DNA of 64,000 nt from Acidicapsa dinghuensis (GTDB taxonomy: Bacteria; Acidobacteriota; Terriglobia; Terriglobales; Acidobacteriaceae), in the NCBI RefSeq assembly GCF_025685685.1, contig NZ_JAGSYH010000001.1, positions 620,001 through 684,000 on the forward strand. The letters are read 5' to 3'. Below are positions 26,259-35,069 of the stretch, piece after piece. Both the position numbers and the translations under genes were made by a program. The notes below the pieces were generated by a model that was not told the DNA's origin, did not search any database, and saw only the letters and a list, made by a program, of their open reading frames with translations. Each line of letters opens with the position of its first letter. Position 1 is the stretch's first letter.

Positions 26259-26558
26259 ATGATTGAAGTCACCCGGCTGAATGGAACTCCGATGTTGTTG
26301 AACAGCGACCTCATCAAAATGGCGGAGGCATCGCCGGACACGATGCTGACGCTGATTCATGGAGAAAAACTGATCGTTCGCGAAAGCTGCGCGGAGATTG
26401 TCGAGAAGGTGATGGCGTATCGCGCCGAGTTGCTGGCGAAGCTGGCAGCGCGGACTGGAAAGATGCCGGACCTGAATCGCGTGGTGGCGATGACGAGCCT
26501 CAATCCTGATGCGGGAAGAGATAGCTCCGGAAAAGCTGTTGCAACACATAAGGCGTAA
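26259..26558 (+). CDS. flbD: FlbD flagellar protein (YlzI-like)
   Basis: 99 residues. The first 65 match the small FlbD/YlzI family: MIEVTRLNG, then LNSDLI, TMLTLIHGEKLIVRES. The role of this family is not well defined; it is usually found directly ahead of motA-motB, as here (71 bases before motA). The C-terminal 30 residues are an unconserved hydrophilic extension. It is divergent from fliC, with both promoters packed into about 240 bases. Confidence 0.85.
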   Translation: MIEVTRLNGTPMLLNSDLIKMAEASPDTMLTLIHGEKLIVRESCAEIVEKVMAYRAELLAKLAARTGKMPDLNRVVAMTSLNPDAGRDSSGKAVATHKA

Positions 26559-26629
26559 CGGTCTGTTGTGGCGGGTAGAAAGGGTTGCGACAGTGTATCG
26601 ATTGCACTGTGCAGTCAGGCGGGAGTGAC

Positions 26630-27403
26630 ATGGACAAGGCGAGTTTCTTTGGATTACTGGTTGCTTTGGTTGGCATTATTACGGGCTTGCTGCTGGAAGG
26701 CGGCAATCTTGGACAGGTGTTTCAACCGACTGCGGCATTGATTGTTTTTGGTGGAACGCTGGGCGCGGTGATGCTGCAGTTTCCGCTGCACACGGTGCTG
26801 AGTGCTTTCCGGCGATTGGCGCAAGTCTTCTTCAGGCCCGAGGATGAGAACCGCAAATTGATCGATAAGATGCTAGTCTTTGCGAACAAGGCGCGACGTT
26901 CGGGTGTGGTTTCGCTGGATGCAGATCTCAAAAGTATCGATGAGCCTTTTCTTAAGCAGGCGTTGACGTTGGCAGTGGATGGGACGGAGCCTGTGGAGCT
27001 ACGCAAGATCATGACGCTTAGTCTCGATTCGCGCATGGAGGGTGAAGAGCGTGTGCCCGCGGTGTTCGAATCTGCCGGTGGGTTTTCACCGACGATCGGC
27101 ATCCTGGGCGCGGTGCTTGGATTGATTCAGGTGATGCAGCACCTGGACAAGATTGAAGAGGTGGGCAAAGGCATCGCTGTTGCGTTCGTCGCCACTATCT
27201 ATGGAGTGGGTGCGGCGAATCTGTTTTTTTTGCCAGCGGCGGGAAAGCTGCGGCTGCGCATGCGGGAGGAGCACCAGCGATGCGAGATGATGCTGGAGGG
27301 CGTGATCTCGATTCTTGAGGGGATCAATCCGCGGATGCTTGAGGTGAAGCTCAGTGGCTTTCTGGATGAGCGTGACAAGGAGCCCAAGGAGCTGGCCGCA
27401 TGA
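26630..27403 (+). CDS. motA: MotA flagellar stator proton-channel subunit
   Basis: 257 residues from ATG 26630 (GGGAG at 26621-26625). Four membrane helices are evident: two N-terminal (about 5-50) and two after a large cytoplasmic loop (SPTIGILGAVLGLIQVMQHL and KGIAVAFVATIYGVGAANLFFLPAA). The cytoplasmic loop holds the charged residues that contact FliG (RKLIDKMLVFANKARR). With MotB it forms the ion-driven stator. The stop overlaps the motB start by 4 bases. Confidence 0.94.
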   Translation: MDKASFFGLLVALVGIITGLLLEGGNLGQVFQPTAALIVFGGTLGAVMLQFPLHTVLSAFRRLAQVFFRPEDENRKLIDKMLVFANKARRSGVVSLDADLKSIDEPFLKQALTLAVDGTEPVELRKIMTLSLDSRMEGEERVPAVFESAGGFSPTIGILGAVLGLIQVMQHLDKIEEVGKGIAVAFVATIYGVGAANLFFLPAAGKLRLRMREEHQRCEMMLEGVISILEGINPRMLEVKLSGFLDERDKEPKELAA

Positions 27404-28221
27404 GAGGCCGCGAGCGGCGCAGGGGGCATGTCAGCCATGAACGATGGCTGGTGTCGTATGCCGATTTCATCACGCTGATGTTTGCGTTTTTTGTGGTGCT
27501 CTATGCTTCGTCAAAAGCCGATTTACGCAAGCAGCAGATGATCTCGCAGTCGATCGATTCGGCGTTCCGTCAGCTCGGCATCTTCCCGAATGCAACGCGG
27601 AAACCTGTAGATCCAACACAGACGGCATCTGCCGCCAAAGATGCTGCGCCGATGCCGATGAATGTCGTGATGGGTGAGGATGTGATGTCGCCTGCTGAGG
27701 TTAAACGTGATCTGGAGCGGATGCAGAGTGCGATGGAGCATATGCTCTCGGATCAGATTGCGAAGCACACTGTGGCGATACAGATGGGCAAGGATGGTCT
27801 GGTGATCAGCCTGCGCGAGGCTGGATTCTTCAGCTCAGGGTCGGCTGTTCCACATGCGCAGACGCTGCCGGTGCTGCGGCAGATTGCGCAAGTGCTTGGG
27901 CCGACGGGATACAACGTACGCGTGGAAGGGCACACGGACAATGTGCCGATTCATAATGCGGAGTTCGATTCAAACTGGGAGCTCTCTGCTGCGCGCGCAA
28001 CGCATATCGGACGCACTTTGCTGGAGACGCGTGCAATTGCCCCGGAGCGAATTTCAGTTGCAGGCTATGCGGAGTATCATCCGGTGGCGAGCAATGACAC
28101 CGAAAATGGACGCGCGGAGAATCGCCGTGTGGATCTGGTGATTGCTCCGAAGACACGCGTAAATCTTGCGATGCCGGATGGGGATGCGGCGAAGGCGAAC
28201 TGGCGCAGGATTACAGATTGA
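27400..28221 (+). CDS. motB: MotB flagellar stator subunit
   Basis: 273 residues: short basic cytoplasmic tail, one membrane helix (WLVSYADFITLMFAFFVVLYA) containing the ion-carrying Asp in YADF, a flexible periplasmic linker, and a C-terminal OmpA-like peptidoglycan-binding domain (VRVEGHTDNVPIHN, SNWELSAARATHI, ENRRVDLVI). It anchors the stator to the cell wall. Coupled to motA through an ATGA overlap. Confidence 0.94.
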   Translation: MRGRERRRGHVSHERWLVSYADFITLMFAFFVVLYASSKADLRKQQMISQSIDSAFRQLGIFPNATRKPVDPTQTASAAKDAAPMPMNVVMGEDVMSPAEVKRDLERMQSAMEHMLSDQIAKHTVAIQMGKDGLVISLREAGFFSSGSAVPHAQTLPVLRQIAQVLGPTGYNVRVEGHTDNVPIHNAEFDSNWELSAARATHIGRTLLETRAIAPERISVAGYAEYHPVASNDTENGRAENRRVDLVIAPKTRVNLAMPDGDAAKANWRRITD

Positions 28222-28270
28222 TGATGCGCAATGCTGGCCAACAGGCGCGGCCTGATACGATCACGAAGAG

Positions 28271-28627
28271 ATGAGCGCGCGTTCAGCAGAGGATTGGACA
28301 CACGAAGGGTTAGATTTGCTCGCAGCTGATGATCCGCAAGGCGCGGCGAAGGCTTTTCGTGAGGCGATTGCTGTGGATTCGAATCACGCAGATGCCTATC
28401 ATGGGCTGATTCGCGCGCTGGGCGATAGCGGCGACTATGATGCTTCGGTTGCTGCAGCTCTGGCGCTGACGGTGCTTACGCCGCAGGATCCGCTGGCGCA
28501 TACGAGCCTTTCCATTGCTTTGCAGAAGGCCGGGAAGATTCCTGAAGCAGAAGCGGCCGCGGGCAAGGCACGCATACTGGAGTGGAAGCAGCAATTGGCT
28601 GCAGAGCCGGATCCTGATTTGCAATAG
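28271..28627 (+). CDS. Small TPR-repeat protein
   Basis: 118 residues made of about two and a half tetratricopeptide repeats (DDPQGAAKAFREAIAVDSNHADAYHGLIRAL; GDYDASVAAALALTVLTPQDPLAHTSLSIAL). No signal peptide. A cytosolic protein-protein adaptor is likely, partner unknown. It lies 49 bases after motB in the same direction, so it may be read through from the flagellar operon. Confidence 0.72.
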   Translation: MSARSAEDWTHEGLDLLAADDPQGAAKAFREAIAVDSNHADAYHGLIRALGDSGDYDASVAAALALTVLTPQDPLAHTSLSIALQKAGKIPEAEAAAGKARILEWKQQLAAEPDPDLQ

Positions 28628-28761
28628 TGAGGGCCAGGTTCCATTCAGGCCAGGCATGCAGGCTTGTGTTCGAAAGAGATCGCTTCTCTACACTGTTCAA
28701 CGAGTGTTGATGCCGCCGCTGAGAGAAAGTGCGTATACTGCGGCGGCAGGAGGATGCTCTC

Positions 28762-30039
28762 ATGCCCAAACCTCAACATGGTTCTTCGAAGAAAACAGCC
28801 GCCACCAACCCTGAAGGAACTGCCCCTCCAACACAGGGTAATGCCGCGTCGTCCAGTAACGGAGAGCCGGTGTTTGCGCAGCCAACTCCATCGCCTGATC
28901 CTACAAGCTTCAAGAATCCGGTGACTGACGCGCAGGACAAAGATACGCCGGGAGTACAGCCTGTTCCGCAGCCCACGGGCGGAGCGGCTGAGCCTATATT
29001 GACACTGGCGCAGGTGTATGGAAGCACCGGCGCAACGATTACACAGCAGATTCAAAGCGCAGGACAGATTGTCTTTCACAGCGTGGGCGACACGGGCAGC
29101 GATGTTGGTCCGGCAACGCAATCGCTGGTCGCGGACAAGATGGTGACGGACTTCGATGAAGAAAGCGCGGCGGATGTGCCGTCGTTCTTCTATCACCTGG
29201 GCGATGTTGTCTACTACTTTGGCGAGAGCGAGTATTACTACGACCAGTTCTTTGAGCCGTATCGCAATTATGCCGCGCCGATACTGGGGATTCCGGGGAA
29301 TCATGATGGGATTGTGTATCCGGGTGATGCGGAGGCGACGCTGAAGGGGTATCTGACGAATTTCTGCTCCGCGGCTCCTGCGCCATCTCCTGATGCGGGT
29401 GGACTGCTGCGGACAACGATGATTCAGCCAGGTGTGTACTACACCTTTGACGCGCCGTTTGTGCGGATATTGGGGCTCTACAGCAATGTGCTGGAAGATC
29501 CGGGCGTGATCTCGGATCAGAGCGGAACATATTCAACGCTCGATCAGAGGCAGATTACGTTTCTGACGACGGCGCTGTCGCGGATCAAGAGCGAGAACTA
29601 TGCGGGCGCTGTAGTGATTGCCGTGCACCATCCGCCGTATACGGGCGGATCGACGCATGGAGGCAGCCCGTTGATGCTGCAGGATATCGACTCCGCATGC
29701 ACTACGGCTGGTGTGTGGCCGCATGCGGTACTGTCGGGGCATTCGCACAATTATCAGCGATTTACGCGGTCGATCAACGGATATCAGATTCCATATGTGG
29801 TGGCTGGATGTGGCGGGCATTCGCCGCTGAGCACAATGCGAACGACGCTGCGCACGCCATATCCAATTGACAGCACGCTGACTCTGGAAAGCTATGACGA
29901 CACGGATTATGGCTATCTGCGTATTGTGGTGACGGCAACGACGATGACGATTGAGTTTCATCCGGAGTCGGATGGCGGAACGACGAAGACGCCGGATGAT
30001 ACCGTCACGATCAATCTTGCGGCGAGGACGATCAGTTAG
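28762..30039 (+). CDS. Calcineurin-like metallophosphoesterase
   Basis: 425 residues. Metal-binding blocks of the calcineurin superfamily appear in order: VGDTGSD, YHLGDVVYY, GIPGNHDG, VAVHHPPY-like VIAVHHPPYTG, and SGHSHNYQR. The fold is close to purple-acid-phosphatase-like enzymes. The first 90 residues are hydrophilic, Pro/Thr/Ala-rich and lack a signal peptide. ATG 28762 is chosen because AGGAGG lies at 28748-28753; upstream frame extension is weak. A near-consensus -10 (TATACT, 28734-28739) sits just upstream. Substrate unknown. Confidence 0.85.
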   Translation: MPKPQHGSSKKTAATNPEGTAPPTQGNAASSSNGEPVFAQPTPSPDPTSFKNPVTDAQDKDTPGVQPVPQPTGGAAEPILTLAQVYGSTGATITQQIQSAGQIVFHSVGDTGSDVGPATQSLVADKMVTDFDEESAADVPSFFYHLGDVVYYFGESEYYYDQFFEPYRNYAAPILGIPGNHDGIVYPGDAEATLKGYLTNFCSAAPAPSPDAGGLLRTTMIQPGVYYTFDAPFVRILGLYSNVLEDPGVISDQSGTYSTLDQRQITFLTTALSRIKSENYAGAVVIAVHHPPYTGGSTHGGSPLMLQDIDSACTTAGVWPHAVLSGHSHNYQRFTRSINGYQIPYVVAGCGGHSPLSTMRTTLRTPYPIDSTLTLESYDDTDYGYLRIVVTATTMTIEFHPESDGGTTKTPDDTVTINLAARTIS

Positions 30040-30082
30040 AGAATCTCCGCTCAAGTCCCGAGTTTCAATGCACCCTTCCTCG

Positions 30083-30136
30083 GGGACTAAAGTCCCTTTG
30101 ATTTTGCGTTCTTAACGGCACGAGTAAACTCGTGCC
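30083..30136. repeat. Two short intergenic hairpins
   Basis: GGGACT AA AGTCCC at 30083-30096 and a perfect palindrome GGCACGAGTAAACTCGTGCC at 30117-30136, the second followed by CTTT. They fit the short dispersed palindromes of this genome and may help terminate the phosphoesterase transcript. Confidence 0.5.
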
Positions 30137-30223
30137 CTTTCAAAACTCGACTCACTCCCAGGCTCCCCTGAAAGTGATGGCGCCGGTGAGTGCGGCACTT
30201 GCCGCAAACTTTATACTGTAAGT

Positions 30224-30913
30224 ATGTCATCGGAAGGGTTGGTAGCAATCTTTGAGCAGGAGTACAGGGCTCTGCGGCCGCGTGCTCCGATGCCGCCCTT
30301 CCATATCCGTTTCCGGCGATTTGTTTCGCTGAACACGACGATCCGATTGCGCGAGGGGCATCTGCACGTGAGCCTTTCGGATTTGCTGGAAGGCGCGCCG
30401 GAGAGCGTGTTGCGCGCGATCGCGCATATTCTCATCGCCAAGATTTACAAGAAGCCGATCGATCGTGCGCACAATCATCGGTACAAGCGATTTCAATATA
30501 GCGAAGCAGTCGCGCGGCAGACGGAGCAAATTCGTCATGCGCGTGGAGCGAAGCGATACACGGGGCCCGAGGGACGCTACTACCATCTAGAAGAAGTCTT
30601 CGATTCGCTCAACGAGCGGTTCTTTCATGGGTTGCTGGGCAGGCCGCAGCTTACATGGAGCGAGCACAGTGCGAAGCGGTTGCTGGGGCACTACGATGCG
30701 GCGCACAACACGATTGTGGTGAGCAAGGTCTTTGACCGGCCGTCGAGTCCGCGCTATGCGATCGAGTATCTGCTGTATCACGAGATGCTGCACTTGAAGC
30801 ATCCGGTGAAGGTGCGTGGGACGCGGCGATGCGTGCATTCGGCGGCTTTCAAGTCGGACGAGGCGATGTTTCCTCAACTGGATGCGGCACTGGCGTTTTT
30901 GCGACGCTTATAG
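30224..30913 (+). CDS. SprT-like zinc metalloprotease-domain protein
   Basis: 229 residues with the SprT/WSS1-like zincin core: LLYHEMLHLKHP (HExxH near residue 186) downstream of the family strand LTWSEHSAKRLLGHYDAAHNTIVVSK. The N-terminal half (LREGHLHVSLSDLLEGAPESVLRAIAHILIAKIY) is the usual acidobacterial SprT-like lead domain. Role may be proteolysis of DNA-protein crosslinks by analogy with SprT/Spartan, which is inference. No export signal. It is a single-gene unit. Confidence 0.78.
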   Translation: MSSEGLVAIFEQEYRALRPRAPMPPFHIRFRRFVSLNTTIRLREGHLHVSLSDLLEGAPESVLRAIAHILIAKIYKKPIDRAHNHRYKRFQYSEAVARQTEQIRHARGAKRYTGPEGRYYHLEEVFDSLNERFFHGLLGRPQLTWSEHSAKRLLGHYDAAHNTIVVSKVFDRPSSPRYAIEYLLYHEMLHLKHPVKVRGTRRCVHSAAFKSDEAMFPQLDAALAFLRRL

Positions 30914-31051
30914 CGCTGCTGTCTTCTCGCTTCTCTGTTTCTCTTTTTCTGCAAATTCAATATATGAACTGATCGGTGCACTATTTGGTCCTCAGATGTG
31001 AGGCCGAAGTGTAAGAATGGTGTCGATTCCAGTGATTGATTGGGTGAATGG

Positions 31052-32503
31052 ATGCAGACCAGGCGAGATATTTGCAAGTGGATGGCGGGCGCGGCGTCGC
31101 TTGCTTTGAGTGCAACGAATGGGCTTGCTATTACAGAAGAATCACAAGGGCCGGTAGTACGGCGCGGCAAGCCGCTGCTTGAGCTGCAGCAGAACTTTAT
31201 CGATCTGCGCTTTGGGATGTTTATCCACTTCAACATGGCGACGTTTCAGGATCGCGAGTGGGGCGATCCGACTTCGCCGGCTACGCTGTTTCATCCAACG
31301 GCGCTCGATACGGATCAATGGGCTGAGGCGGCGAAATCTGCCAACATGACGTGGGGATGCCTGACGACGCGGCATCATGATGGATTCTGCCTGTGGCCTA
31401 CTAAGACACGCAGTGCGAGCGTGGCGCAATCGGGACAAAACCTCGACGTGGTGCGGCGGTATGTCGATTCATTTCGCAAAGCGGGGCTGCGCACGGCGCT
31501 GTATTACTCGATTCTGTCGCTGCGGGATGATATTCGCCACTTCAACATGACGCCGGACAAGATCAAGTTAGTGAAGGATCAGTTGACGGAGCTCTTCAGC
31601 AACTACGGCGAGATTGACGCGCTGATTATCGACGGATGGAATGCACCGTGGAGCCGGATTACGTATGAGGAGATGCCGTTTCCGGAGATATACGAACACA
31701 TCAAGTCGATACAGCCGAATTGCCTGGTGTCGGATTTGAATGCCAGTCAGTTCCCTGCTGGCGGCTTGTACTACACGGATCTAAAAGCTTTTGAACAGAA
31801 TGCCGGGCAGAAGGTGCCGCAGGGCAGCGATCTGCCGGCGTTCTCGTGCGTGACGATTACGCCGGGATGGTTCTGGAAGCAATCGGATATCAACGGGCCG
31901 CTGAAGCCGACCGAGACCGTGGTGAATGAGTGGCTGGTTCCGTTGAACAGGCGGCACTGCAACATGATCCTGAATGCTCCGCCGGACCGCACGGGACAGA
32001 TGGCTCCGAACGTTGTGGCGCGGCTGAAGGAGATTGGGCAGGCCTGGAAGCACTCCGGGCCGATGGAAAAGGTTGCGGAGCATGTGGTGATTACGCGACC
32101 GAATCTGGCGACGGCGAAGCCGATTCATGCGAGCTCGTATCCCGATACGGTGGGACCGGATCTGGTGAACGATGGCAATTATCGGTCGAGCTGGAATGTG
32201 GGTGAGGGCAATCGCAGCGGATGGCTTGAGGTAGACCTGCGGCAGCGTATCAGTTTCAACGTGCTATCGCTTGTGGAGCCTGTGGGCGCGTGGAATGACT
32301 ACCAGGAGAGCCGCATCGCCAACTACAAGTTCGAAGCGTGGAACGGTTCGGGATGGTCCACGATTGTGGAGAGCCGAGATCCTGGGCCGGTGCGGATTCA
32401 TCGCATTGCGCGGAACGGCGCTTCAAAGGTGAGGCTATCGATTGAGGGCAATCGCGACGATTTTCATGTTGCCGATATCGGTATTTATGACGAGCCGGCG
32501 TAG
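31052..32503 (+). CDS. GH29-family alpha-L-fucosidase with C-terminal discoidin-like domain
   Basis: 483 residues. A twin-arginine signal opens the protein (TRRDICKWMAGAASLALSAT), so it is probably exported folded. The glycoside hydrolase 29 barrel shows FGMFIHFNMATF, RHHDGFCLWPT and the nucleophile region ALIIDGWNAPW. After about residue 345 a beta-rich domain (ARPIHASS-type start, WLEVDLRQRISFNVLSLVE) looks like an F5/8 type C carbohydrate-binding module. It should release L-fucose from plant or microbial glycans. ATG 31052 chosen over a TTG at 31040. Confidence 0.87.
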   Translation: MQTRRDICKWMAGAASLALSATNGLAITEESQGPVVRRGKPLLELQQNFIDLRFGMFIHFNMATFQDREWGDPTSPATLFHPTALDTDQWAEAAKSANMTWGCLTTRHHDGFCLWPTKTRSASVAQSGQNLDVVRRYVDSFRKAGLRTALYYSILSLRDDIRHFNMTPDKIKLVKDQLTELFSNYGEIDALIIDGWNAPWSRITYEEMPFPEIYEHIKSIQPNCLVSDLNASQFPAGGLYYTDLKAFEQNAGQKVPQGSDLPAFSCVTITPGWFWKQSDINGPLKPTETVVNEWLVPLNRRHCNMILNAPPDRTGQMAPNVVARLKEIGQAWKHSGPMEKVAEHVVITRPNLATAKPIHASSYPDTVGPDLVNDGNYRSSWNVGEGNRSGWLEVDLRQRISFNVLSLVEPVGAWNDYQESRIANYKFEAWNGSGWSTIVESRDPGPVRIHRIARNGASKVRLSIEGNRDDFHVADIGIYDEPA

Positions 32504-32710
32504 TTCGAGCGCGGATTAGCCGAATTGGAACAAACGAGCAATATTGCACGAAAGCAACGTATAAGCGCATTTACAGCTTCCAGATATGTGTCCATCGCCC
32601 GTGGAATGGACGGGAGCTGCGCTTTTACGCACCTCTTAGCTGTCCCAGCTTTACAGCTTCTTTTTTGATTGAGAAGCAGGAAATTGGCGGGCGAGACAAA
32701 GAGGTGATAT

Positions 32711-34276
32711 ATGCAAGCTCGCCGATGGATCGGTTATCTTTTGCTGGCTTTTGCTCTGACCGCTCTACCAAATGTTGCTACTGCACAGATTTCGATTGGT
32801 ATCTCGGTCGGAGTAGCTCCCCCAATGCTGCCGGTCTATGAGCAGCCGTTATGCCCAGCGCCTAACTACATCTGGACACCCGGTTATTGGGCTTGGGGAG
32901 ATTATGGCTATTACTGGGTTCCTGGCACATGGATTGAACCCCCGGCGGTAGGGCTGCTGTGGACGCCCGGCTATTGGGGATGGGGGGATGGAGGATACGC
33001 CTTCCACGAAGGGTACTGGGGATCGACAGTAGGCTTCTATGGCGGCGTGGACTATGGGTTTGGCTATAACGGCGCCGGCTTCTATGGGGGCCGCTGGGTT
33101 GGCAACAACTTCAGCTACAACACAGCAGTTGTCAATGTGAACCGAACCATCATTCGCAACACGTATATCGACCGCACAGTCATCGTGAACCGCACGGTCA
33201 ACCGCGTGAGCTATAACGGCGGAACTGGTGGCTTGAGGGCTCGCGCCACGGCTGCACAGATGCAGGCTCAGCAAGGCCGGCGCTTTGGTCCAGTCGCCAG
33301 CCAGACACGGCAGGCGACGCTGGCCCGCGATACCAAAGTGAACTACTACTCTGCAAACCACGGCGCCCCTCCGCGAGCAGCTATGGCACGGCCTGCGGCG
33401 ACGGCGGCGGACTTTAGTCACGCACAAGCAGCACGTGGTGCGAATCTTGCGGCAGCACAGCGAGCAGCAGCCACGGTAAAGCCAGTCGCTAGAAACGGAG
33501 AAGCGGCTGGACGTACGCCAGAGCGCACGACCTCAGGAGCACGGCCCGGTGAAACAAGGGGCACGGAAGCTGCCCGGCCAGCAACGGGAGCTACGCGACC
33601 TAGCGCGCGTGAAACTACACCTAGCCGCGCGGCTCGGCCTGAGGCAACGAGACCTGAGACGACACGGCCTGAGACAACAACCCGGCCGGCTACGCGACCA
33701 GAAGCGACAAGACCGGGAACTGCAAGGCCTGAAACTACAAGACCCGAAACTACAAGGCCAACAGAGACGCGGCCTGAAACTCGAACCACCCCCGCGCGGC
33801 CTGTAGAACCGAGGACGCAACCTCGAACCGAAACACGACCTGAAACCAGACCGGAAACTACGAGACCCGAAACGACGAGGCCGACAGAGCCACGGCCTGA
33901 AACACGGACTACCCCTGCGCGACCGGTAGAGCCGAGAACAGAAGCCCGCCCTGAAACGCGGCCGGAGACACGGACTGAACCGCGTACGGAAACCCGACCC
34001 GCTACACCACCGCGCGCAACCACACAGCCGCATACTTCTGAGCCGCGGCCGGAGAGCAGGCCGGTTCCGGAGCAGCGGCGTGAACCGGCGCCAACTCCGA
34101 CACCACATGCAGCGCCGGAACCTCGACCGACACCGCAACATGAGCCTGCTCCGCGACCGCAGACTCACGCGGAGCCGGCTCCGCACCCTGCGCCACAGCA
34201 TGCGGCGCCTGCACCGCGGCCTGCGCCACGACCCGCACCAAAAAGCGAGCCGCGTCCGGAAGACAAACCCAAGTAA
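32711..34276 (+). CDS. YXWGXW-repeat secreted protein with long Arg/Pro/Glu/Thr-rich tail
   Basis: 521 residues: signal peptide (about 1-25, ending ATAQ), an aromatic/Gly domain (about 40-145) with repeated YIWTPGYWAWGDYGYYW-type YXWGXW units, a linker, and a low-complexity tail (about 255-521) built from RPETTRPE-like units and then Pro/Ala/His-rich units. The family has no known function; it occurs on the cell surface or in the periplasm. The repetitive tail produces long spurious frames on the other strand. A strong terminator follows at 34311. Confidence 0.85.
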   Translation: MQARRWIGYLLLAFALTALPNVATAQISIGISVGVAPPMLPVYEQPLCPAPNYIWTPGYWAWGDYGYYWVPGTWIEPPAVGLLWTPGYWGWGDGGYAFHEGYWGSTVGFYGGVDYGFGYNGAGFYGGRWVGNNFSYNTAVVNVNRTIIRNTYIDRTVIVNRTVNRVSYNGGTGGLRARATAAQMQAQQGRRFGPVASQTRQATLARDTKVNYYSANHGAPPRAAMARPAATAADFSHAQAARGANLAAAQRAAATVKPVARNGEAAGRTPERTTSGARPGETRGTEAARPATGATRPSARETTPSRAARPEATRPETTRPETTTRPATRPEATRPGTARPETTRPETTRPTETRPETRTTPARPVEPRTQPRTETRPETRPETTRPETTRPTEPRPETRTTPARPVEPRTEARPETRPETRTEPRTETRPATPPRATTQPHTSEPRPESRPVPEQRREPAPTPTPHAAPEPRPTPQHEPAPRPQTHAEPAPHPAPQHAAPAPRPAPRPAPKSEPRPEDKPK

Positions 34277-34310
34277 CAAACGACTAAGCAGACAGGCTGA
34301 AGCCAAAAGA

Positions 34311-34342
34311 GCCCGGAAGCATTTCGCCTTCCGGGCTTTTTT
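34311..34342 (+). terminator. Intrinsic terminator after the YXWGXW gene
   Basis: Perfect 9-bp stem GCCCGGAAG/CTTCCGGGC with an 8-base loop, followed by six T. Confidence 0.9.
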
Positions 34343-34436
34343 GACTTTTGACTACACCGATTCAGACAGCTTTCGTTTCTTTTATTGGCCTCGTGATGGA
34401 CAATGGTTCCGATACTACTTTTGAGCTGACCTGACG

Positions 34437-34994
34437 GTGCCATCTGACTCGATGAAAGATCAAGACGAACAAGACCTGGCTGAGGCCTTGCGCTCTCACA
34501 GAACCGAAAGCGAACGTACTTTGCTGGAACTGGTGGATGAGTCGCCAGTGCTGCTTGTCTTTCTTCGACATTTCGGCTGCGCGTTTTGCGCCATGGCGTT
34601 GGATCAGGTTTCGCAGATTCAGGAGCAACTGGCGGCGAAGAGCATCCGGCCGGTGTTTGTGCATCTGGGAACACCGGAGCGTGCGCGGCCCTATTTCAAG
34701 TACTACAAGCTGGACTCGGTTGAACGGATCAGCAATCCGGATGCTTCGCTGTATCAGCACTCGGCATTTGCGCTGAGGAAGACGAACCCGTATCTGCAGC
34801 CCTTTAATCTGGCGGTGCTGCGTGGGTGGTTCAAGGGTGCGCTCTTCAAGTACGGCATCAATCCGATCTTCAAAGAGGATGCGTATCAGATGCCTGGAGT
34901 GTTCTTTTTAAAGGACAGGAAGATCGTGCGCGCGTTTCGCCATAAGGATGTTTCCGACGAGCCAAATTACCTGAAGCTGGCGGGAATACGCTGA
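34437..34994 (+). CDS. Redoxin-like protein (AhpC/TSA, PRXL2-type)
   Basis: 185 residues with a thioredoxin fold of the peroxiredoxin-like-2/SelL group. The redox motif is FLRHFGCAFCAM (CxxC near residues 45-48), followed by the PVFVHLGTPERARPY and MPGVFFLKDRKIVRAFRHK blocks of that group. No export signal; probably a cytosolic thiol oxidoreductase of unknown substrate. GTG 34437 or ATG 34452 could be the start; no strong ribosome-binding site decides. Confidence 0.82.
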   Translation: MPSDSMKDQDEQDLAEALRSHRTESERTLLELVDESPVLLVFLRHFGCAFCAMALDQVSQIQEQLAAKSIRPVFVHLGTPERARPYFKYYKLDSVERISNPDASLYQHSAFALRKTNPYLQPFNLAVLRGWFKGALFKYGINPIFKEDAYQMPGVFFLKDRKIVRAFRHKDVSDEPNYLKLAGIR

Positions 34995-35069
34995 CCCGAA
35001 CGGTGGTCTGCGCTGGACGCGCTCGAGTGGTCATGGAGAGCTTCTAGCCGCTAGGAGCAATCTGAAGGC

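Noticed and set aside
28711..28748. 8-bp inverted repeat (TGCCGCCG/CGGCGGCA) just before the phosphoesterase ribosome-binding site, as a translation-control hairpin
   Set aside because: A near-consensus -10 (TATACT, 28734-28739) lies in its loop, so the left arm is probably not transcribed from that promoter.
33418..34306. Long minus-strand frames with Val/Gly/Ser or Arg/Cys/Phe repeats
   Set aside because: They mirror the repetitive tail of the YXWGXW gene; repeats keep several frames open.
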